Source of the DNA: CAWBQO01 sp963790965
Lineage (GTDB): Bacteria > Bacteroidota > Rhodothermia > Rhodothermales > DASSAV01
Direction: 5' to 3'
NCBI GenBank assembly: GCA_963790965.1
Contig: CAWBQO010000001.1
Span: 124,001-188,000 of the forward strand
DNA: 64,000 nucleotides
The notes under the pieces were generated by a model. The model searched no databases. It was not told where the DNA came from and saw only the letters and a program-made list of their open reading frames with translations. Positions 18,224-25,696 of this stretch are shown piece by piece. Both the position numbers and the translations under genes were made by a program. Positions within the stretch are counted from its first letter, which is position 1. Each line of letters starts with the position of its first letter.

Positions 18224-18295
18224 CGGAGCTTCAGTCCGCCGCGGAGCTTCAGTCCGCCGCGGAGCTCCAGTCCACCGCGGAGCTTCAGTCCGCAA
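18224..18295. repeat. Four tandem copies of an 18-bp unit
   Basis: The unit CGGAGCTTCAGTCCGCCG is repeated four times (copies at 18224, 18242, 18260 and 18278; the third has two changes and the fourth ends differently). Read on the minus strand it gives a GLKLRG hexapeptide repeat. It overlaps the 3' end of the small minus-strand gene ending at 18285, whose stop codon lies inside the last repeat. Confidence 0.85.
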
Positions 18296-18566
18296 CGGCC
18301 GCGCGCCACGCATCCGGGTCGTACCACCAGTGGCCCGCTCGCGCCTCCTCCTCTACCGCCAGCAGGGCCAGAGCCTCCGGGTCCTGGAGCGCCTCGCAGG
18401 CCGCGAGCGCCTGCCGCAGCTCCTCCCACAGGTCCGCGTTCTCCGCCTGGTCGAAGAGCGTCAGGTTCGCAAACGCCGCCTCCACCGCTACCGGGTGCCT
18501 GCTCGCGCGGTACGAGCGAACGACCTCCACGTAGTTCCTCAACCCCTCTCGCTCGGCCTCAGCCAT
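18285..18566 (-). CDS. Small hypothetical acidic protein in phage-like remnant
   Basis: A 93-residue open gene starting at 18566 (MAEAEREGLRNYVEVVRSYR). It is rich in Ala, Glu and Leu and predicted to be helical, ending WYDPDAWRAAVAD. No family was recognised. It overlaps the end of a broken upstream gene on the same strand and precedes the XkdF-like fragment, so it is probably a phage accessory gene. Its stop lies in the 18-bp tandem repeat, and may have been created by it. Confidence 0.45.
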   Translation of the reverse strand: MAEAEREGLRNYVEVVRSYRASRHPVAVEAAFANLTLFDQAENADLWEELRQALAACEALQDPEALALLAVEEEARAGHWWYDPDAWRAAVAD

Positions 18567-19165
18567 AACCTCGTCCTCTTCATGTTCAGAAACGCCTTCT
18601 CCGCCCCGCCGGGCTTCAGGTGACCCGAGCAGTTCGTGATCTCCAGCGCCCGGTTCACCACCGCCAGTCCGTCCGCGCCCCAGAAGATAAACTGAAGCTC
18701 TCCTTCGTACACGTGCACCCCCACGCAGTTCGCCTCCCGAATGATCGCGCGCCTTGCCCGCAAACGCCGCCTCGCTGCCCAGGCCGAACTCCTGCCTCCC
18801 ATGCTTCTCCAGATCATCCTTCATGTCCTGCTCCCGGTAAACGAGCTTCGGCCGCGAGCGCACGTCCCGCACCATCTCCCCGTATTCCTCTTCCGTGTAC
18901 GCGCCCAGCAGCGCCCGGTGCTCGGGAGGCAAGAGGTCGCCGCGACCAGGTGCTCCCCGAAGAGCTTCCCCGCCGCCTCTCGGCTCAGGCCGGAGCGCAT
19001 AGCCTCCTCGCCGAGCGCCGCCACGCGGCTCCGGGTCTGCCGGTCGAAATGCTCCCGCACCCAGTACAGGTGATGCTCCTGCAGCCAGCCTATCGCCCGC
19101 TCGTCCGCCGCGCCGACCCGGATGCCCGCGCCAACCCGCATACCCTCGTCATAGGCGAGCGCCAC
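18540..19165 (-). pseudogene. Frameshifted phage-like (possible head/minor structural) gene
   Basis: Three frames on the minus strand can be joined. The first (19165 to about 18950) reads AIGWLQEHHLYWVREHFDRQ, then RSRVAALGEEAMRSGLSREA. The second (about 18932 to 18760) reads LLGAYTEEEYGEMVRDVRSR. The third (about 18760 to 18540) reads AIIREANCVGVHVYEGELQF. At least two frameshifts separate them. The first part resembles phage minor head/portal-associated proteins in character, but no family motif is decisive. The gene lies upstream of the XkdF-like fragment, as in a phage head module. Confidence 0.4.
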
Positions 19166-19234
19166 CTGTTCGGCAGCCGCTCCGCCACACGCTCCGCGTA
19201 CAGCCGTCCCTCGTGCCTATTTCCGGCAGCGTGC

Positions 19235-19263
19235 GCTTTCCCCGCATGCGCGGGGGTGAACCG
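19235..19263 (+). CRISPR. Solitary type I-E CRISPR-like repeat (no array)
   Basis: Twenty-nine bases begin GCTTTCCCCGCATGCG and end CGGGGGTGAACCG. The CCCCGC-ATGC-GCGGGG stem and 3' GTGAACCG tail are hallmarks of type I-E repeats. After 32 nt, the usual spacer length, there is no second good copy; only TGAACCCG at about 19315 is reminiscent. No cas gene is present in the window. It is best read as a fossil or orphan repeat in a degraded phage/defence region. Confidence 0.45.
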
Positions 19264-19312
19264 GCGCTGCGGTTGTGCGCGTCGCCGTAGATCTCAAATA
19301 GAGATTGTAACG

Positions 19313-19951
19313 GTGAACCCGGCTTTACTTGTTCTCTCGGCTGCGTGCGTTGGAGCATTCGTCGCGGCGACTGCTCTTTCTCTACCCCTGCGCGGGACGC
19401 GAGCAGAGCGTGACATGGAGCGAAAGGAAGTCGAGTCAGAGCACAACCAGCTTTTGGCTCTAAAAGGGCGATTACGGCCGGTGCTTGATGCCCACGCGGA
19501 ACGGGATCGCGTGCCGGCGAAGTTGGAATCTTGGCGGAAGACGTTGGAGGGAGAAATCGTCCGGTTCGAGTATCGGCGTGATGAAGTCGAACATGAACTC
19601 GAGCAGGCGCGACCGGCCCGAAAAGTAGAGGCAAAGCGCATACCGGGCGGCATCAACCATCTGCAAGCCGATCTTGACAGCCTCGGTGAAGAGGCGCATC
19701 TTCAGAAGTTTGGGTTCTACACGCCTGTGTACGGGTTGTAGTCGTACGAGCGGTATGTGAAGGAGATCGAGTAAATCCGGGGTAAACAGAACGCTGCGCT
19801 CAAGGGTAAGAAGGCCGCCGTATGCCCTACCGAGTGGCAGGTCGAGGGCGACAAATGCAAGGAGCAAGTGCTGACTAAAAAGCGCCTCCAGCTTATGCTT
19901 CGCGCCTTCAACGGAGAATGCGATGCTGCGGTAGTCTGGTTCGTAGCTTAA
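19313..19951 (+). pseudogene. DUF4041/T5orf172-type protein, broken by two in-frame stops
   Basis: A hydrophobic N-terminus (VNPALLVLSAACVGAF) is followed by a long coiled coil and HLQKFGFYTPVYGL, then a TAG stop at 19739. The frame continues with SYERYVKEIE, a TAA at 19772, and IRGKQNAALKGKKAAVCPTE, then MLRAFNGECDAA. This is the DUF4041 core (FYxPxY...S..Y...IR.KQ...TEW...LMLRAFNGECDA). The GIY-YIG-like C-terminal part is absent. DUF4041 proteins are frequent in prophages and mobile elements. Confidence 0.7.
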
Positions 19952-20337
19952 GGCTTCCGTTGTCTGCCTCCTGGTACCTTGCAATTCTTTTCGCGCCTCC
20001 GATAGCCTTGATTGTAGCGGCGTTCCTACTGCCGAAGGAGAGGAAGCCGGTAGCGGATGTAGAGGTGCAGATAGTCAATCGAGTAGTAGCCCCTTCGGAC
20101 CTCGTGTCGGGACGGGTCGGCATTGCGGCGGGTACAGGTACCAAAGTACGCGATCTACGCTCTTCGGTACCTGGCTGCGCAGACCGATGCCGCGCGCGCA
20201 TAACGGCACATCAAGCGACCTGCAACAAGAGCGCGGAATTGGATCTATACGGGTCCATAAGATTCCTGATGAACATAGGGTACAATCGCTCCCTCCCTTT
20301 CTGCCGGCAAAAACACTTAGACTCCGGGACAGGGTAA
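19918..20337 (+). CDS. Hypothetical protein with one transmembrane segment
   Basis: A 139-codon frame overlapping the end of the DUF4041 relic. Residues about 17-45 (SWYLAILFAPPIALIVAAFL) form a convincing membrane helix followed by basic residues and VADVEVQIVNRVVAPSDLVS. The remainder has low protein-like character. It may be the shifted remnant of a small membrane protein. No family was recognised. Confidence 0.3.
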   Translation: MRCCGSLVRSLRLPLSASWYLAILFAPPIALIVAAFLLPKERKPVADVEVQIVNRVVAPSDLVSGRVGIAAGTGTKVRDLRSSVPGCADRCRARITAHQATCNKSAELDLYGSIRFLMNIGYNRSLPFCRQKHLDSGTG

Positions 20338-20707
20338 ACGGATTGCATCAGTAGCTCTTTCAGGTAGATAATCATGCAAGCGGAGCGCGGCCTAACGCGC
20401 ACATCAACCAGCAAGCCTGGTCGAGGGCATCACGAAGAGGGCATCGAGTAGATAATTGGTCGGTAGCAGATGATCGATAGGCAAGAGGAATTTCACCGAG
20501 GCGAGAAGCACGAGCACCCGCTTCCTCCGTTCGGCGGTGCTGTAGGTGCCCAGGCTTCGCCACGTATTGCCGCCGTCATTTGCTGTCGTGTAGCCCTCCC
20601 GTATCCGGGTGTCGTGCACGGGCGCGGGGACGACCACCTGCGTCTCAAAGACGAGCGTGCCCGCGGGCTTACGCTGTACAACGTGCGTAATAATGCCGCC
20701 CAGCTAT
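20338..20707. other. Unassigned sequence; right boundary of accessory island
   Basis: No gene could be supported. A minus-strand frame reads TTANDGGNTWRSLGTYSTAE and continues hydrophobic, but has no recognised family. The right copy of the 22-bp repeat (20515-20536) lies here. Beyond 20707 the second polysaccharide locus begins. Confidence 0.35.
20515..20536 (+). repeat. 22-bp direct repeat, right copy (possible island boundary)
   Basis: This is an exact copy of the sequence at 9317-9338 in the same orientation. Flanking bases differ immediately outside the 22 bp. Between the copies lie the restriction relic, the metal-efflux operon and the phage relics. Outside them are polysaccharide operons. 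Confidence 0.55.
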
Positions 20708-21880
20708 CTACTGCCACAACACAGGCTGGCGAATCGGAAAGTTGCGAACGACTTCCTGTTCAGTGGGATCGGGGTCGAGACGGCTCCAGAGGGCGATAAG
20801 GTCCGGCAGGTCGAGTGCGCGGCCACCGAATAGCAGCGCCGGATGCCGGACGGGCCATGCGTCGAAATACATGACGTCCGGTGGATAGGGCCACGTATCT
20901 TTGTCCCGTATGTAGGGCGTCATGAATTCGAGCGCACGTGCCATGCCACGGCCGTCGGGCGTCGTGAACGTCCACAGGTTGTCCGTCGGCTCCGAGGCGA
21001 TTTGCGCCACCATCGCCAGAACGTCCAGGTTGAAGAGAGCGTACCCGTAGGGCTTGGTGCGTGCAAGCTCTTTCGGAAATGAGCCGTCCGGAGCCATCTG
21101 CTCTGGAATCAGAACCTCCTTGAAGAAGCGCCGCACCTCGGCCAGTCGCTCTTCGTCGCCGACGAGCCGGGAGAATGCCGCTATTTGGAGTGCCCACGCA
21201 CTGCTGTGGTTGTTTCCGTTACCCCGCTCATCGAGGCCGTACTGAGAAGTGGTCATCCACTTCAGATAGGCCCTAAACCAATCCTTTATGGGCCGCGCGG
21301 CGTCGTCGGTGAGGTAGCCCTCTGCCTCCAGAACGTGAACGGCGCGCGCTACCTCCACGAGGTGGATTGTGTCGATAATGCCGATACCACGCCCCGTGAC
21401 ACGGCCCGAGATGGCCTGGGCATAGAGCAGGTTGGGATTCATGCGCGTGCCTTCTTCCACGAACCACGCTCGGAGATGCCGGAGGGCTTGTGCCGCGTAG
21501 ACGGTATCGCCGGTAATGCGGTACGCGGCCGTAAGCGCCGGCACGATGATGCTCATCCGACGCATGGCCTCCCGATGGGCTACAAAGAGGTCAGGATTCG
21601 TAAGCCCGTCCCTGCGGACATACGGCCCGCCCGGATTGTCGGGATCGGGCCACCAGTAGTCGCCTTCGGAGTAGTAGTCATTGACGCCACCGGCGCTTCT
21701 CTCGGCGCGACTGGCCGTGACGGTGACGGGCGGCTCGTCGAGCAGGGTATCGGCGGCGGCAAGCACGCGGATCCGTTCTGCCGCCGAGAATCGCTCCGGG
21801 CCTTGAGGTTTGCTGCTGCTACACCCTCCAAGAAGTAGGATGAGTCCGAAGAGTTGGAGAGAACGAACCAAAACTTTCAT
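20708..21880 (-). CDS. Alginate_lyase-fold lipoprotein (PL5/PL38-like uronate lyase)
   Basis: A 390-residue lipoprotein (lipobox LLGGC) with an alpha/alpha toroid of the Alginate_lyase family (PF05426). The motifs DYYSEGDYWWPDPDNPGG, PYVRRDGLTNPD and NGNNHSSAWALQ are typical. The N-N-H-S segment carries the residues expected at the active site (Asn/His), with Tyr in TKPYGYALFN. Members include PL5 and PL38 lyases acting on alginate or related (glucuronic/mannuronic) uronans. It is the last gene of the minus-strand locus, 45 nt after a beta-helix gene. It likely acts in the periplasm or at the outer membrane on products fed to GH88. Confidence 0.8.
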   Translation of the reverse strand: MKVLVRSLQLFGLILLLGGCSSSKPQGPERFSAAERIRVLAAADTLLDEPPVTVTASRAERSAGGVNDYYSEGDYWWPDPDNPGGPYVRRDGLTNPDLFVAHREAMRRMSIIVPALTAAYRITGDTVYAAQALRHLRAWFVEEGTRMNPNLLYAQAISGRVTGRGIGIIDTIHLVEVARAVHVLEAEGYLTDDAARPIKDWFRAYLKWMTTSQYGLDERGNGNNHSSAWALQIAAFSRLVGDEERLAEVRRFFKEVLIPEQMAPDGSFPKELARTKPYGYALFNLDVLAMVAQIASEPTDNLWTFTTPDGRGMARALEFMTPYIRDKDTWPYPPDVMYFDAWPVRHPALLFGGRALDLPDLIALWSRLDPDPTEQEVVRNFPIRQPVLWQ

Positions 21881-21925
21881 GCATCTGTATGACTTTTGCT
21901 TCTCAGTCGCGCCGATAAGGAGAGA

Positions 21926-23818
21926 CTACTGCGCCACTACCATGCGTCGCGTGATGACCTGTGTCTGCCCCTCGATGGCGGCACGCATGCGGTACAGGTA
22001 AACGCCCGGCGCAAGGCCCTGCGCGTCAACGCGGATGGTGCGGCGTCCTGCCGCGAAGAGCGTGTCCGCAGGCCGCAGCACTTCGCGCCCGAGCAGGTCG
22101 TACACGGCCAGCGTGATCTTACCCGGCACCTCGAGATCAACGTCGATGCTCGTTTCGCCCCGAAAAGGGTTGGGGTAATTCGGGGACACCCGGACCCTTT
22201 CGTCCGGCAGTTCCGGCTCCTCTTCCCGCCGGACAGGCTTGAGGCGCTCCTCGAGCTGCCGGCGATAGAGCGAACTCGGATCCAGGCCGCTGCGGTTGGT
22301 GCCCTCGATGTAGGGATTTGTGTTGGCGGTGAACGGCCCGTAATCCAGTACCTTCCCCTGGACGCCAATGGCATAGTTCTGCGCCGTGGGAGGCTTTTCG
22401 ACCACGACGGGACTGCCGTTCATATTGCTGTTCCAGACCACGCAGTGCGCGCAGGCCCATCCGTGGGCCGTTCCATAGTCGCCGCGATTGCCGATATGGA
22501 TGCGGCGGTCGGAAACGCTGCTCCCTCGAGAGCCGCGTTCCGTGTGGTTGTCGAAGAGAAAGCCCATTCCCCAGGTGCGGTGCGCCTCCGAGGACGTATG
22601 GGCGTCTTCAGAAACATTGTCCAGCAAGACGATGCCGCTGTCACGTGTTTCGCCGTTGCCGACGAAGGCGTGGCGGGCCTCCGTGGCCAGGTTGCCCTCG
22701 AAAAGGACGAGCTGAGAGTGGTAGACCTCGAAGTTGTACCGCCTTTCTCCCGTGATGATGGAATGAGGTTCGAGGGCGCGGGAGCCTCGGACGGTCACGT
22801 GGCGGGACTCCTGAATGGAGACTCCGGCGTGCCAGAAGTGCAGCGCCGTGACGCCCGTCACCCAGGAATCCTCGACGAGGGCCAGTTCGACGGCGTTGGC
22901 TGCCTGCGTCTCGGCAGTGGGGCCTTCCGAGTCGATGTCAATGCGAAGCGACTCGATGCCCACGTTTGCGATCACCCCGTTCCGGTTGCGGAGATAGATG
23001 TAGGATTGCGCAAGGCTACGGTCCAGATGGTTAAAGACCGGCGCGTCGATCGTGACGGTGTTGCCGTCGACACGTTCGATGCGGCGTACGAAGGCGATGG
23101 GGTCTTGCCCCACTCTCCAGCCGGGATCGGATGCCGTGCCACCGAAATCAACCGCCGACAACCAGGCGAGCGTCGTCGGGTGCAAGACCACGATTTCGTC
23201 TCCCTCGGCGTAGCGGGAAGGCTCGTCGACGTTGAACGACGTGGAGCCTACAGGGACAAAGGCGTCGGTAATGAGGGACGCCAGCCGACTGTTGTCGCGG
23301 CGAATGAGCGCTTCGTTGCCCCCTTCCAGATCGTTCCGGCCCGCGTAGATGATCGGATCTTGGCCAAGACTCGTCCGGTGAAGAATGGTGTTGGACGCAG
23401 GGTCTTCGTCGCCGCCCGCGCCGCGAAGCACCATGCCGCCCCGGCGGAGATAGAGCGTTCCATTTACGATGTAGGTGCCTGGAGTGAGCAGGACGGTGCC
23501 GCGCAGGCCGTCTGCGTCTGGCTCAGTCGCGGCCACGCGGTCGAGCGCCGCCTGGATGTGCGCCGTGTTGTCGCCCTCTACCGGTGACAACGTCTCCAGC
23601 ACCGGCACCTCCGGAATCGCGACGCCGCCGCCACCGTAACCTGCATGAGAGAAATCCGGGATGCGGTTGCCATCCGCGTCGGAGACGTAGGCCAGCCGCC
23701 CGCCCGCGTCTTCATAGATAATGTCGGACTGCCATCTTTCCTGCGCGCGCGCGGTCAGCGCCGTCAGGCAGCAGAGGGTGACAACGAGCAGCTTTGGGCG
23801 CGGTGCGGAGAGGAACAT
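21926..23818 (-). CDS. T9SS-secreted pectate-lyase-like beta-helix protein, activity unassigned
   Basis: A 630-residue exported protein. A signal peptide (1-25, ending LTARAQ) is followed by a right-handed parallel beta-helix of the Pectate_lyase_3 type, beginning IPDFSHAGYGGGGVAIP and VNGTLYLRRGGMVLRGAGG. Mid-domain blocks include HFWHAGVSIQESRHVTVRGS and HGWACAHCVVWNSNM. A T9SS type A module begins at NYPNPFRGE. The fold occurs in polysaccharide lyases and epimerases, but no characterised family was recognised. Location next to a GH88 gene suggests it could generate unsaturated uronides. Confidence 0.7.
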   Translation of the reverse strand: MFLSAPRPKLLVVTLCCLTALTARAQERWQSDIIYEDAGGRLAYVSDADGNRIPDFSHAGYGGGGVAIPEVPVLETLSPVEGDNTAHIQAALDRVAATEPDADGLRGTVLLTPGTYIVNGTLYLRRGGMVLRGAGGDEDPASNTILHRTSLGQDPIIYAGRNDLEGGNEALIRRDNSRLASLITDAFVPVGSTSFNVDEPSRYAEGDEIVVLHPTTLAWLSAVDFGGTASDPGWRVGQDPIAFVRRIERVDGNTVTIDAPVFNHLDRSLAQSYIYLRNRNGVIANVGIESLRIDIDSEGPTAETQAANAVELALVEDSWVTGVTALHFWHAGVSIQESRHVTVRGSRALEPHSIITGERRYNFEVYHSQLVLFEGNLATEARHAFVGNGETRDSGIVLLDNVSEDAHTSSEAHRTWGMGFLFDNHTERGSRGSSVSDRRIHIGNRGDYGTAHGWACAHCVVWNSNMNGSPVVVEKPPTAQNYAIGVQGKVLDYGPFTANTNPYIEGTNRSGLDPSSLYRRQLEERLKPVRREEEPELPDERVRVSPNYPNPFRGETSIDVDLEVPGKITLAVYDLLGREVLRPADTLFAAGRRTIRVDAQGLAPGVYLYRMRAAIEGQTQVITRRMVVAQ

Positions 23819-23916
23819 AGCGTGTTCGATAGGAAAATACCTGACGCGCCGGGCGGCAGGGGGAGAGCGGCCTCTCCCCCTGCGCCAGACGCCCGTGAAC
23901 GGATGCGGCGAGCTTA

Positions 23917-25578
23917 CTACTTGAGGAGCGTCATCGTGCTCGTCCTCACGACGGACTTCTGCCCCGACTGCGCCGTGACGCGGTAGAGGTAGAGACCCGA
24001 GGGCATGTCCGAAGCGTCGAGGGCCAGTCGCTGCCCGGCTCCGGAGGCCATCTGTGCAGGCGGCAGCGTCATCACGCGGCGGCCGAGCACGTCAAAGACT
24101 TCAACCGTAACGAGCGAAGGCGTCTCGAGGTCGAGGACCAGCGTCGTTGATGTCTGGAACGGGTTCGGGAAGTTGCCCTCGAGGCGGAAGCCTTCCGGCA
24201 TGTCGGCAACCTCCTCGTTCGGGGTAGCCTGGTCGCCTCCCGCCATGAGCCACGCAGCCTTGCGATCCGGGAACCAGTTCAGGTCGCCGAGCGGGAATCC
24301 GCCCATTGCGGCGGTGTAGGCAACATCTGTAGTCGCGTAGGCAAGGTTCTCCGGCAGCGGAAGCTCGGCCGGGAACAGATCCACCGTCTCGCCAACGGCA
24401 GAGCTCGGCGCATCAGGCAACTGGTCGCGGAACATCGTGAACCAGGTCAGGAAGCGCTCGTCCGTGGGCGCATCGACAAAGACCACGCGGTCACTGATGT
24501 TGTCTCGGATGACGGCCGTCGCGTTGGAATCGGCGTAGACGCGCGAAGCGGCTGAGAAAAGCTGGTGGGCGATGATGCTGTCACCGGCAGCCGACCGCGT
24601 GTCGTAGAAGTCGAGGATAGGCTGCGTGTAGAAGAAATCGTTGTGGGCAAGCAGGACGTCGCGGCCGGACTCCTCGTAGCCGTTTTCGATCGCCGGGTCG
24701 AGGAAACCCACCTGCACGACGCCGCTCGGCTCGGCACCGGAGCCAACCGGCGCCTGTCCCTGGCGATAAACGTTTACCAACAGGTTGTTTGCAACCTTGA
24801 AGTTGATGGTCTGTGTCGCGAGCGCAAGCGTGAACAAATCGCGGTTGGTGCCATAGACCGTGTTATGATTGAAGATGAAGTTCCGCATCACCGGCCCGTC
24901 GTACCGAACGAGATAGCCGCTGATCTCGAGGAAGGTGCTGTTTTCGATGATGAGCGTGTCCACGGGGACGGTGCGGAAGTCAAAGAAGCGCCCGTTGGAA
25001 GAGCCGTCGGTGCGGATGGCGTTACGGAACTGGCTGTCCCTGACAATTATCCGCATATCTGCCGCGTTTACTTCAAAGAATCGCGCAGAGCCTCCTTCCA
25101 TAACGCTGCCCTCGACTACGAGGCGCTTTCCGTCGCCGTTTACGGCAACGGGGATCGACTTTTCACCACCATTTGAGCCTACGCCGAGCAGGTACACGTT
25201 GGTGAAGTATGCGTCATCCACGAGGCGAATATAGCGGTTGCCGGGAATGCTGCCGGTGTTGTCCGGTGCGGCGTAGAGGACGGGTATTTCTCCCTCGCCA
25301 TCGGCGGCCTTGATGCGGAGCACGAACGTTCCGCCGCCTTCCAGCGAGTTGTTGAGCTCGCGCGTGATGCCGTAGTAGGTTCCGCGCTGGAGAACATACA
25401 CGCGGTCGGCCGGACGGTTTGCGTCCCCCTCGATCGCGTCGTTGAGCGTGCCTACGCCCGGCGGGACCATGAGTGCGGACTGCGCGCGGGCCGTGGAGAC
25501 GATGCCGACTGCTGCAAAGACCACCAGAAGGAGTGCCCGTGCAAGGCGGCGTTGCGGATTTCGGGTAGCAGTTGTCAT
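23917..25578 (-). CDS. T9SS-secreted beta-helix protein (PL6/DUF5123-like), activity unassigned
   Basis: A 553-residue exported protein. The signal peptide ends STARAQ. The middle shows beta-helix rungs with repeated F..N.T/S pattern (MRIIVRDSQFRNAI, DTLIIENSTFLEISGYLVRY, NFIFNHNTVYGTNRDLF), followed by ADSNATAVIRDNISDRVVF. It resembles the beta-helix proteins (DUF4957/DUF5123 type) found beside PL6 enzymes, but the PL6 Lys/Arg pair was not found, so it may bind rather than cut glycan. A T9SS module starts at NFPNPFQTS. The ATG at 25578 has AAAGGTG upstream and is preferred to a GTG 12 nt earlier. Confidence 0.68.
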   Translation of the reverse strand: MTTATRNPQRRLARALLLVVFAAVGIVSTARAQSALMVPPGVGTLNDAIEGDANRPADRVYVLQRGTYYGITRELNNSLEGGGTFVLRIKAADGEGEIPVLYAAPDNTGSIPGNRYIRLVDDAYFTNVYLLGVGSNGGEKSIPVAVNGDGKRLVVEGSVMEGGSARFFEVNAADMRIIVRDSQFRNAIRTDGSSNGRFFDFRTVPVDTLIIENSTFLEISGYLVRYDGPVMRNFIFNHNTVYGTNRDLFTLALATQTINFKVANNLLVNVYRQGQAPVGSGAEPSGVVQVGFLDPAIENGYEESGRDVLLAHNDFFYTQPILDFYDTRSAAGDSIIAHQLFSAASRVYADSNATAVIRDNISDRVVFVDAPTDERFLTWFTMFRDQLPDAPSSAVGETVDLFPAELPLPENLAYATTDVAYTAAMGGFPLGDLNWFPDRKAAWLMAGGDQATPNEEVADMPEGFRLEGNFPNPFQTSTTLVLDLETPSLVTVEVFDVLGRRVMTLPPAQMASGAGQRLALDASDMPSGLYLYRVTAQSGQKSVVRTSTMTLLK

Positions 25579-25696
25579 GAGGTGAAACACCTTTGGTTGA
25601 GTGGTACGAGGTGCGGACGGTCATCCTGCCTGGATTGAACCGCTGCATGAGAGACTCCGCCGCCGATGGGCGGTAGGATTGGAACTCGGCTTGCCT

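Noticed and set aside
19200..19330. A CRISPR array
   Set aside because: Only one good repeat is present, with no second copy at the expected spacing and no cas genes in the window.
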